This document shows positions 21,526 to 31,479 of a stretch of DNA of 64,000 bases, piece after piece. Source of the stretch: Neostapfia colusana (taxonomy: Eukaryota > Streptophyta > Magnoliopsida > Poales > Poaceae); assembly GCA_030760725.1 (NCBI GenBank), contig JASWHV010000011.1:84793765-84857764 (forward strand), given 5' to 3'. The notes under the pieces are model-generated. The model saw only the letters and a program-made list of their open reading frames with translations, had not been told where the DNA came from and searched no databases. The translations under genes and the position numbers were made by a program. The first letter of the stretch is position 1; each line of letters begins with the position of its first letter.

Positions 21526-24500
21526 TGTGGTGGACCGGAATCCGCTCATCCAGGATCGCAGAGGGTGGTGCCGCGCGATGCGACACCCGACAGCACACGT
21601 CATAAGGACATAATATATTACATGGGAAAAAAACAACTGAAACTGTACAAACAGGTACAAACTTCAGTTACAACTATTGTTTATATTGCACAGCGGAAGT
21701 CTACACTATACAACTCACACCCGCCTATCTAGCAAAAGTGGTTGTCCAGCCCTAGGGCAACCCACACTAGCTGCACTCCTCAGCTCAGCGCGGCGTGTAC
21801 GGCTCCCACTCAGCCGTGGTCCCCGACGGAGGGTAACCCTCGCCGGTGGACTCGTACTCCGAGTCCGTGGGTGGCTCCTCACCTGAAAAACACTTAAGCA
21901 GCAACCGTGAGCACGAAGGCTCAGCGAGGCTTAACCGACTCACCTAAGCATGAAACTCTACATGAGAGGTACAATGGACATAGGATAGTAACATTTCAGC
22001 AAAAGGACACGCCTACAAGTTCATCCTTAGTTCATCTTTTAGCAACAAGTTAACAGTTCATGAAATCTGAAATTTAGTAAGCAGTATTTGGTGGCACACA
22101 TGTAGCAATACAATTATATCAACCAGCAATATTGAATCAACATGTTTCATCCATTAATCTACATCACGACTCAGTGACCAAGTGATACTCTTCACCGCGA
22201 GGGACGGCGAATCGACTCGATATACACCTGCAGGGAAACCCAAAGAGCATGTCACGTACGCCCATCCGTGGAGCTGCACAGCACGCTCACTCGATGTCGT
22301 ATGGGACAACCTTTCACCCAACAGCCCAAACGTCGAACCGGTCGCACCGAAACGAGCAGGAGGTTCCCCACACGGAGCATCTCTCTATGCCCGTTGGCAG
22401 ATTTCCACCTTGCTGCCCTCAGCCTACACCTATAAATCGGTGCGTTATGCCTCGACGCCCGGAGGTTTAGGCTACATCGATTTATCGGGGCCCATATATC
22501 CGATATGCCTTCGGTACGTTCAAACTGGATCAGCGTGGGCCGCACACGGCTCGGTCCTCAATCGACACGGACAGGGCTGCGCACACAAGACTCCTTCTTG
22601 CTGCGCCCTAGCCCCTGCCCAGTCTCATTTTCATTACTAATGTGATCTCATATCACTCAACTGAACCCGTGCGTCCCAAGCCTATCTCGCGAGTAGATTC
22701 CAACTACTCGACTTGTACCGAAGCCCTATGAATCTTTAAGCATAGCCTATCTATTCGAGGTCTTAGACACTACCCTCACTCTTTTAGGAACCTTTGGTTA
22801 TGCAAGTGGGGTTTCATTCATCCTATACCTAATGCACAATCATACTTCATATGACACATGTAAACAAAGTAAGACTTATAAAAGGGTTAATGCAAACCGG
22901 GGCTTGCCTTGTTGCTGCTGGTCAGGGGTCAGTTCTTCCTCTGGAAGCAGGAAGTCAAGAACCTCCGGAGCTTCCTCGCCTTCAGTGACTATACGTTAAT
23001 GAAATACTACATGTTAATTTAAATGCAATGTGAGAACTTGAATACATACTTGCTAATAACTCTAGCTAGCCCTCCCCCTTGGTTCTGAAATTTTTATGGT
23101 GGATTGGTAGGGTCCTAACCAGAGTTGTGACCAAGTTTTATTTGAAACAAAGTCCAATTGAACCTTGTACAAATAAAAGCCTATTTGGTCAATATTTGAG
23201 CTTCTCAGTAATTCCAGGGTTTTTCATGGCTCCCACCATTACTTTCTGGAAACTAGAATTTAGGATGGTTCTAATGGAGTTGGTTTCATGTTATTTGAAG
23301 AATTTACTGAAAGTTATGTCCTAATTAAGATTGGAGAAAATCTGAAAAATGTTTCTGTACATTTTTCTATTTTCCCAGGGCAGTTCTCTTAATCACCCCA
23401 TTAGGGTAACTAAATGAACTTGGATGAGTCTGAAAATTTTACTGGGATTCAGGGATTTTACAATGAACCTCTCAGCCAAATTTCAGAATTTTTCATAAAG
23501 TAGTTCTCCAGATAAAATTCCCAACAGTTTAAACTTTAGGGATTTAATTCTGGAGAACTATTCACTATCATGAGCTGAATTTGGTATTGCTGGAAAGTGC
23601 TCAGAGAGCTAAATCCAACCAAATTTGGTTCACTCGATTTGGAGCTGTCTAGCCAAAGTTATGAGGATTTGAAGTTTGGAAGAATCCTGAAAATTGGGGG
23701 AAAAGTTTAAACTCCCGGGCCCGCGGGGACACGTGTCGAGCGCGGAGGTGTCCGGCACACCGGAGATACCACACGTGTCGAGCGCGGAGGTGTCCGGCAC
23801 ACCGGAGCTCACAGGGTATTTTGCGCGCCAGCACAGCTGATCCTCGGCCACACCCGATCCCGGTTTAAATTCTTCAGCCGCTGACACGTGGGCCAGCCGG
23901 CTTTGTCTTCCTCCCGCCGTTCTCTCACGCCCGCGCCGCCGACCTCGCCGGATCAGGCTCGGGGCTCGCCGGCTCGCCGCTGCCGGACCTCCCAGGGGCT
24001 GAAACTCGCCGGTAGGGGGTTGTCGACGTTGAGGAACGCGTCGGTGGTGTCAGGTCGGGCTGGGGGTGACCGGAAATAGCTCAGCGACGTGCCGCTGCCT
24101 CGGTTGAGGTTCGACACCGTCGACCGTGGTTTGTAAACCCGCCAACACCTCAAACAAACGGCCCTACAGCATCAGTGTACCTCTAGGAAGCTCGACAAGG
24201 TGTCAAAAGGGTTCAGGGATGGCGGCAAGTCGGTCGGCACCGTGTGACCGATCGTGCCCGTCATGACCGCCCTCGATCGAGCTCAAAATTCGTCACTCCT
24301 AGACAGTTTCACGCTACGGATGCAGAAAAGAACTTGATCGCCGGCTAGTACAGCGTCTATGTGCAAGATTTGATGACCTCCGAAAGATCATAGAGCGAGA
24401 ATTTAAAGAAACCGTACCGGAAGCTTGGGTTACGGTCGCCGGAGCAAAAACTAGAAATTCTCTGCGGATTCTTCACGGTTGGCTTTCCAAACTTGGAGGA

Positions 24501-25285
24501 GAGTCGCGCGCTCCTGTTGCCTCTCTCTCTGGACCGTTAAAACGCCTGTGGAACGCTGCCCACGGGCGCCTGACTCTCGGCTGAGGCTAGGTCGCCACGG
24601 TGGTGATCGTCTTTGGGCAAAGGAGGTCGGAGCTCGGGGTTTCTGGCGTTGGGGAGGTGAAGTGCGAGCTCAGGTGGCTGTCTATCAGCTCAGGGACGAA
24701 GGAGGAGATGGTTTTGCTGGTTTTCCCGATTGAGCAGAGAGCTGCGGCGGGAAACAATGCCGCTGCTCGGGTTTGCCCGCGAGAAGATAAAGCCGGCCGA
24801 CTCCTGCTCGGCTGAGGCGGTGCCGGTCACGTGGGAGCGCGAGCCAGCCGCCCTGGGCGTCAGCGCGCGGAGAGGGAAGCAGCTGGTGGCGCCGGTAGCT
24901 GCTCGGTGGCACAGCAGAGAGCTGCTCGGTGGAATTTCCCACCGAGACTCTGACTTTGGGTGCAAGTTTCTCCTTCTCCCCTCTATGACATGTGGGTCCC
25001 ACCCGGGGTTTTAACCTCTGAAATTTACTCCTAATCACTGTTGTAAACAGTGAGCCCCATAATACCCCTGGTGATTCAAATTGTTCACCCCTGAGCCATT
25101 TGAATTGAATAGAATTCAAATTGGGTTCGGTTTGAGTGAATTTCAGCACAAGTTCAGTTTTGAATTCAAATAAAGTTTGAATTCGTCCCACTTAGCTCAT
25201 GTCAAGATCAACTCCGAATGGAGTGAAAATTGGTGTGGTGTGGTGATGAACACTTCAAATGTGTGCCAAAACTGAGGCCCTTACA
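21526..25285 (-). repeat. Solo LTR D, same family as the LTRs of element G (3760 bp)
   Basis: On the minus strand it runs TGTAAGGGCC ... GGTCCACCACA, the same ends as G's LTRs (31480-35237 and 41682-45396). There is no internal region on either side, and TTCAA flanks it directly on both sides, so a full element recombined down to one LTR. It keeps two copies of the 42-base G-box unit (about 23725-23810) and a perfect hairpin at 22690-22710. No ORF in it is credited; a long antisense frame seen in all three LTRs is shared by descent only. Confidence 0.92.
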
Positions 25286-25933
25286 TTCAAGGCCCGCGTC
25301 TTCCCAAGACGCGGAGACGCGGAGCACGCCTCTGTCAGGTGCCGTTGCGCCCAGTCGCATCACAGACTAACGCGCGGTGTCAGAACCTGCCAACCAATAA
25401 ACACCGCGACAAGAGATCCCATGCCGCCTGCGCCGTCATCAACCACTACGACTAGCGTGCGGCATGGGCAGGGCGGCAAGACGGAGACTCGGAAGCCTTC
25501 GCCAGAGACAACTACCGGCATAACTGCAGATACGGTAGATAACAGTCAATCTCCCCGGGACCACCTGTCGGGTCCCGAGCCCCCCTTGTAAGCCACCCGA
25601 GTCTTGGACTATAAAAGACTCGGGTAGGCGACGATAGCAAGGGTTCACAACTCTGCAACTCATACGCTAGCCATTCACACCCAAGCTGTAACTCACCCCC
25701 AAGCTCAGGAGTCCGGCCCTGAGCAGCAAGCAATACAGCGAGCTCCATAGCTCGCCGTGGACGTAGGGTTTTACGCTCCGGCGGCCTGAACCACGTAAAA
25801 CCTCCTGTGTCAAGCTCTTACTAACTCGTCCATCCGCGCAGGCTCTCCGCAAGGGACTAGCCCCACCGAAAAAAGAACCTCTGCGGGCTGCCCAGTGCAG
25901 GCCCGGGGGAAGTGTCGACCGAACACTTCGACA

Positions 25934-28285
25934 TCGTTGTTTTTATCGATGATATTATGGTGTATTCAAAAAGTTAGGAGGAGCATGAAGAACATTTGAA
26001 ATTGACCTTGCAGAAATTGCGTGAGCATCAATTGTATGCCAAGCTTAACAAGTGTCAAATTTGGCTAATGGAAATATCTTTCCTAGGCCACATTATCTCC
26101 AAGGAAGGGGTATCGGTTGATCCCGGAAAAGTGAGAGATGTTCTGAAGTGGGACCAACCGCAGAGCGTGAGGGATATTCGGAGTTTTCTTGGGATGGCTG
26201 GATACTATCGACGCTTCATTAAAGACTTCTCTAAAATAGCAAAGCCTACGACGGAGTTGCTAATGAAGGGGAAGGTCTTCCAATGGACACCAGCCTGCCA
26301 AGGAAGTTTTGAGGAACTCAAGAAAAGGCTAACCACAGCACCGGTTCTGGTATTGCCCGACGTAAGCAAGAGCTTTGACATATATTGTGACGCATCCAGA
26401 CAGGGGCTCGGATGTGTGCTCATGCAAGAAGGACAAGTGGTAGCCTATGCCTCACGACAATTAAAGAAGCACGAGCTTAATTATTCTACACATGACTTGG
26501 AGCTAGCAGCAGTAGTGCATGCATTGAAGATTTGGAGACATTATATCCTTGGTCATCGATGTGAAATCTATACGGATCATAAAAGCCTCAAGTACATATT
26601 TACACAAACGAACTTGAATTTGAGGCAACGTCGATGGTTGGAACTCATCAAGGATTACGATGTTGGAATCAACTACCACCCCGGGAAGGCCAATGTAGTA
26701 GCTAATGCATTGAGCCGAAAGGGATCATGTCACCAACTACCGGTTCGGGAGCTACCACCCGAACTATGTAAGGAGTTCGAACGGTTACACCTTGGATTCT
26801 TGAACAACATGGAAATAATGGAGATCCACTCCTCATTGGAGCAAGAGATAAGAGATGGTAAAGCAACGGATGAGGAGATCAAAGAAAGAATCCGACAAGG
26901 AATAGAGAAGGATTTCAAAGAAGATGAGAAGGGTACGCTTTGGCTAGGAAAAAGGATTTGCGTGCCTAACATAAAACACCTCCGTGACAAGATATTGAAG
27001 GAGGCACATGATCACCCTATTCTATACATCCCGGAAGTACCAAAATGTACAAGGACTTAAAGACTTTTTATCGGTGGGATGGTATGAAAAGGGATATAGC
27101 TGAATACGTTACCCTATGCGACACATGCCAACGGGTGAAGGCCGAACATCAAAGACCCGCTGGATTGTTGCAACCCTTGAAGGTACCCGAATGGAAGTGG
27201 GAGGACATCAGTATGGATTTCATCGTCGGATTGCCACGTACTCAGTCGGGTTACGACTCCATCTGGGTTATCCTGGACCGATTGACGAAAACCGCCCATT
27301 TTCTCCCTATAAGTGCCAATTACAATATTGCACAATTAGTCGAGTTGTACATGGAGCAGATTGTGTGCCGTCACGGAGTTACGAGGAGGATAGTCTCAAA
27401 TCGAGGTTCTCAGTTTACCTCTAGATTCTGGAGGAAGCTGCAGAAAGCCATGGGTACACGACTGGATTTTAGCTCCGCCTATCACCCAAAAACTGATGGA
27501 CAAACCGAAAGGACAAACCAAATTTTGGAGGACATGTTGAGAGCTTGCGCCTTGAAACGAGGGCGTAGTTGGGATAGGAGTTTACCGTACGCCGAATTCT
27601 CCTATAACAACAGCTATCAAGCTAGCTTGAAGATGTCGCCTTTCGAAGCAATATATGGTATGCGGTGTAGAACGCCACTGTTCTGTAACGAGACCGGAGA
27701 GAACCAGGTGTTTGGACCCGAAGTGCTACAAGAGGCTGAAAAGCAAGTCCAAACGGTACGGGAGAACTTAAAGGCTGCTCAGTCACGACAGAAAGGCTAT
27801 GCGGACAATAGGCGTAGGAAGTTGACCTTTGAAGTAGGAGATTTCATATACCTTAAGGTATCGCCTATCCGAGGCCAACGACGTTTCAACGTCAAAGGCA
27901 AGCTAGCACCTCGCTACATCGGACCATTTAAGGTTTTGGACAAGCGAGGAGAAGTAGCCAATCAACTAGAGCTCCCAACCCACCTCTCCGACGTACATGA
28001 CGTGTTTCATGTATCCCAGCTCAAGAAGTGCTTGAGAGTACCAGAGGAGCAAATACCAATGGAAGAGCTTGAACTTCAAAGGGACCTGACCTATATACGG
28101 AGCACCCTGTCCGAATTTTGGACGTGAAGGAAAGGGTCACCAGGAACAAAGTAATTCGATGGTGCAAGGTACAATGGAGCCGTCACACCGAAGCTGAAGC
28201 CACACGGGAGCGTGAAGAGGATATCAAGGCAGAATTTCCCCATCTATTCTCTACTAACAAATCTCGAGGGCAAGATTCAATTTAA
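25934..28285 (+). pseudogene. pol: Element E pol (RT C-terminal half, RH, IN, chromodomain), broken
   Basis: The frame resumes after element C with VVFIDDIMVYS (RT catalytic motif) and is stopped by TAG 25975-25977. RT thumb (GMAGYYRRFIKDFSKI), RNase H (FDIYCDASRQGLGC, YTDHKSLKYIF) and integrase follow. The integrase zinc finger ends CDTCQRVKAEH, and here no stop follows CDTC. The core has ILDRLTK, then VSNRGSQF where Asp is expected, so the second catalytic residue is Asn, and DGQTERTNQ. Frameshifts lie near 27045 and near 28105. A chromodomain-like tail (VQWSRHTEAEATRE) ends at TAA 28283-28285. The protein is inactive. Confidence 0.9.
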
Positions 28286-28297
28286 GGGGGGTAGATT
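28284..28297 (+). other. Polypurine tract of element E
   Basis: AAGGGGGGTAGATT lies directly before the TGTGACACCC LTR start and overlaps the pol stop codon. Confidence 0.75.
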
Positions 28298-28805
28298 TGT
28301 GACACCCTCATCTCTGGTTTCTGCATGTATTCATGTTTCATGTAGAGAAAACATTTTAAGAAGAAGTAGGAACAGAGAAAAATATCAAAAGGATAGCCAA
28401 TAAGAGCCGAATCCAGTTCACCGAGAGCGCCGAAGACAACTTCCGCGGCCTGCTGGCCACGTGGCGTGTTTGGAGCTCATCCCTGCGAAGTGGGGAGAGG
28501 TCCGCCGCTAAGCTGGCTACGTGGCAGGCTCGGGGCTCATCTCCGCAAAAGAGGAGAGGTCCAACCCTGTGGGACACGTGTTGCCCTGAGCTAGCCTCTG
28601 CGGAAGAAGCAGAGGCATTTTCCGCAGGACACATGTCACCTTCGGAACTAGTCACCACGGAAATCAGAGGACCAGTCGCATGGGATACGTGTCGATCTCG
28701 GAGCTCATCTCCGATAGGTCCGGTTCTATCAAACACGTGTCGCCACCGGAGCTTATCTCTGGGAGGTCCGTCGCTGCTGGACACGTGTTTACCTCGGAGC
28801 ACGTC
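28298..28805 (+). repeat. 3' LTR of element E, cut short by element F
   Basis: Only the first 508 bases are visible. The opening about 145 bases are A-rich and simple. The remainder is a G-box tandem array (28445-28800). The rest of the LTR must lie beyond F, outside the window. Confidence 0.8.
28445..28800. repeat. G-box tandem array in chromovirus E LTR
   Basis: At least six units of about 50-65 bases are centred on ACGTG (clear at 28456, 28520, 28577, 28686, 28735 and 28783). The first reads GGCCACGTGGC, then GGAGCTCATCC, then GGGGAGAGGTCCG. Order and spacing of these sub-motifs match the arrays of the TAT/Retand elements, although E belongs to another lineage. Confidence 0.75.
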
Positions 28806-29889
28806 TGTCGAAGTGTGTGGTCGACACTTCCCCCGGACCTTCTCTGGGCAGCCCACGGAGGTTCTTTCTCGGAGGGGCTAGTCCCTTGAGGAGAGCTTGA
28901 GCGTAGGGACGAGTTAGGGAGGAGCTTGACACGGCGAGTTTTATGTGGTTCGGGCCGCCGGAGCGTAAAACCCTACGTCGACGGTGAGCTGAGGTGCTCG
29001 CTTTATTGCTTGATGCTCAGAACCGGAGTCCTGAGCTTGAGGATGAGTTATGCCTAGGGTGTGAGTTGCTGGAGTGCGTACCCTTGCTAACATCGCCTAC
29101 CCGAGCCTTTTATAGTCCAAGGCTCGTGTGGCTTACAAGGGGGGCCCGGATCCCGACGGGTGGTCCCGGGGTGATTGCCTGCCGACTATTGTATCCACAG
29201 TTATGTCGGTAGTTGTCTCTGGCGAAGGCTTCTGAGTCTTCATCTTGCCGCCCTGCCCATGCCGCATGCTAGCCGTAGTGGTTGATGACGGCGGGAGCGG
29301 CAGGGGATGTCTTGTCGCTGTGTTTATTGGCTGGCAGGTTCTGACACCGCGTGCCAGCCTGCGATGCGACTGGGCGCAACGACACCTGACAGAGGCGTGC
29401 TCCGCGTCTCCGCATCTTGGGAAGGCGCGGGCCTTGAATACCTTGTATGGGCAAGGTATGGGGCGTTTTTACACCTGCTGCCTACCGCTCGGGGGCAGGC
29501 AATGCTGTTCTGCTAGACACGTGGTGGGCCCGGAGCCCTCCTCAGAGGAGAGGGGGGTCCGGCCCCGCAGGACACGTGGAGCCTTTGGACCTCTCCCCCG
29601 CGGAGGGGGGAGGTCCGGCTTCTGTCGGCCGCGTGGCGGGCCCGGAGCTCTCCTCTGAGGAGGGGGAGGTCCGGCCCCGCGGGACACGTGGCGCCTTCAG
29701 AGCCTTCCCCACGGAGGGGAGGTCTGGCTGCTGTTGGCCACGTGGCAGGCCCGGAGCTCTCCTCTGAGGAGAGGGAGGTCCGGCCCCGCTGGACACGTGG
29801 CACCTTCGGAGCTCTCCCTGCGGAGAAGGGTGAGATCCTTAGGCATTTTCCCCTGTGCGCGGGGGTACCCCATATAACGGGTACCAACA
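28806..29889 (-). repeat. 3' LTR of element F (1084 bp)
   Basis: On the plus strand it reads TGTCGAAGTGTG ... ACGGGTACCAACA, so one terminal base differs from the TGTCGG start of relatives. TATA box at 29108-29114 on the minus strand. The G-box array (about 29515-29820) is clear, with GACACGTGG and GCCACGTGGCAGGCCC units. Confidence 0.88.
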
Positions 29890-30384
29890 GTGGCCCCAGG
29901 CCCATCTCGGGGGAGATAGCGAGCCCGAGGTGGGGCCTCCATCTCTTCTGTTCCGCGCCCTTTCTCCAAGTCCCGCATTGGCCGCTTGCCAGAGCACGAA
30001 CAGTCGCGGGATCGTGGGAGCGTGCGCCCACTTGATGATTGCTTTTACTGCAGCGGTTCCTAAGGCTGCCACTTCTGTACGTCGCGGCGCTTTCTTCGGG
30101 AACCGCTGAAGCACCTTGCTGGCTCGTCTTCTTGGGAGACTGACTCCTTGACCCACCGCTTCAGCTGGGCGGCTTGGGTCCACCTGTCATCGGCGCTCGG
30201 TCTCGGAGCCAATGCGGTTGCCGATGCGGTGTATTCGAAGGTTTTCGAATCACCTCAAATCGTTCCTGGAAAGTTTTAAAAGGGGATCTTACCCGCATCG
30301 CGGCTTCCCTTCGCATTTCCTAGCGCTCGCTCTTTCCTTGAACTCTTGCGCCTTGGTCTTCCTGTCCTTGAGCTCTCCCCCGCC
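29890..30384 (+). promoter_or_regulatory. Leader of antisense ORF in F; weak promoter candidate
   Basis: No gene is seen between the LTR and the ATG at 30385. TTTTAAAAGG at 30274-30283 lies about 100 bases before that ATG and is TATA-like. In C and H the matching site is less TATA-like (TTTTTAGAGG), so support for a promoter is weak. Confidence 0.3.
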
Positions 30385-31479
30385 ATGGCTTCCAACTTGC
30401 TCCCGACGCGCCTCGTTCGTTCCGCCGAGCTTGGGCCAAGTGCGCAGGCTGCTGGGCTGGCACACGGAGGAACAGAAATGCCGGCTCCGCCGGGGATCTC
30501 TCCCCCTGCTCCTGGAAAAGAAGGAGATGGTCTTCTTTACTGCCTATGCTCTGGCGCGGTTCGTCCCGCCAATTTCTTCCTTCTTTGTCACATTGCTGGA
30601 GATGTATGGGCTCTAGCTCCACCACCTCTCCCCCAACTCCTTCACAATGGCCGCTGTCTTCGTCCACTTCTGCGAGATGTTTGTGGGGGTGCACGCTTCT
30701 GTGACACTCTTTCGCTACTTCTTCGTGTTGCGGACGACTGGACGCGGCTCGAAGACCCAGATGGGGGCGTACTACTTCCAGCATCGCTGCAAGGACCCAA
30801 AGGTCTCTGGGTACCTTCTGCCTTTCAGCGCGTCAAGGTGGGAAAACTGGAGGGAGAGCTGGGTGGTCGTGCAGACCGACGAGCATGATCGCCTACAGCT
30901 CCCGACCGCTGGCCCAACCACCGAGCGTCGCTTCTGGGAGGAGGTCCCAGAGTTGGAGCAGGAGTACGCACCGGTCTTGAAGCGGATCCGGTTCTTGGCC
31001 AACGAGGGGCTAACATCCCTGATGGTGCTGATGGACTTCATGTCGCGCCGTATTGCATCCTTGCAGCAGCGCAGTCGCCCAGCGTGGTACTACACTGGCG
31101 AGCAGGACTGTACCAGGTTGGAGAGGGGCCCCGGCTCTGATCCTTCCGACGAGGAGCTGTACGAGATGGTGGGCAAGGTGAGCGGCGACTTCATTCCCAT
31201 TGGCGACCCCGCCCTTCCGTCCTCTGCCACTCCCGTCTTCTTGGAGCCACAGAGGAGGTCAGAGCTACTGCGGAAGATGCCGAACCTCGACGACATCGGG
31301 ATCGCCGTCCGGCAGGTTGGGAATGCCTTCCGGGGTATCTCGATCCCAGGAACCTAGCGCTCCGGATCGGGGCGCGAGGCGTCTGTCGCTGCCCAACCCG
31401 TCCCAAGAGCCGGCGGAACTCAAGCTGCCGACAAGGGGAAGGGGAAGGAGCCGGCCCCCGGGCATTCAGAGAAGAAACG
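30385..31479 (+). pseudogene. Antisense ORF of element F, 5' part (Transposase_28-like)
   Basis: It starts MASNLLPTRL at ATG 30385. A one-base shift near 30440 moves it to the frame carrying GQVRRLLGWHTEEQKCRL, MVFFTAYALARFVPP and LLEMYGL. TAG at 30614-30616 precedes LHHLSPNSF, MAAVFVHFCEMFVGV and WENWRESWVVV, the Transposase_28-like domain of plant gypsy elements. A further TAG lies at 31355-31357. The ORF is cut at 31479 by G and resumes at 45402, within the codon run for EKKRARSPP. This copy keeps the N-terminus that A removed from B. Function is unknown. Confidence 0.78.
31475..31479. other. Target site duplication AAACG of element G
   Basis: AAACG at 31475-31479 and 45397-45401 flanks the element exactly. 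The empty site in B has one copy. Confidence 0.95.

Larger units (their letters stand above)
17825..25933 (+). mobile_element. Element C: TAT/Retand-type Ty3/gypsy, 3' part
   Basis: Visible parts are spacer, G-box array, minus-strand ORF and 3' LTR. The 5' LTR, gag and pol lie left of B and outside the window. C is inserted in RT of element E: E's frame resumes at 25934 with VVFIDDIMVYS immediately after the LTR end. TCGTT at 25934-25938 is the expected right copy of the target duplication. C and H are close relatives: same spacer, same shortened antisense ORF. Confidence 0.85.
21072..25933 (+). repeat. 3' LTR of element C, interrupted by solo LTR D
   Basis: The LTR starts TGTCGGTACCTGCG and ends AACACTTCGACA. 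Its halves are 21072-21525 and 25291-25933; without D and one TTCAA copy it is 1097 bp, the same as B's LTR. The left half holds the G-box repeat array (about 21150-21440), the right half the TATA box (25610-25616). Confidence is high because the sequence across the insertion matches the uninterrupted LTRs. Confidence 0.9.
25934..28805 (+). mobile_element. Element E: Ty3/gypsy chromovirus, 3' part
   Basis: The visible part starts inside RT, cut by C, and ends inside its own 3' LTR, cut by F. It is a different family from A and G: protein motifs differ throughout and the LTR starts TGTGACACCC. It is the oldest layer visible, since C and F both lie within it. Confidence 0.88.

Noticed and set aside
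23630..23834. Short ORFs with repeated peptide GVPDTSALDT in D
   Set aside because: They are produced by the 42-base G-box repeat in the LTR, and copy number varies between LTRs.
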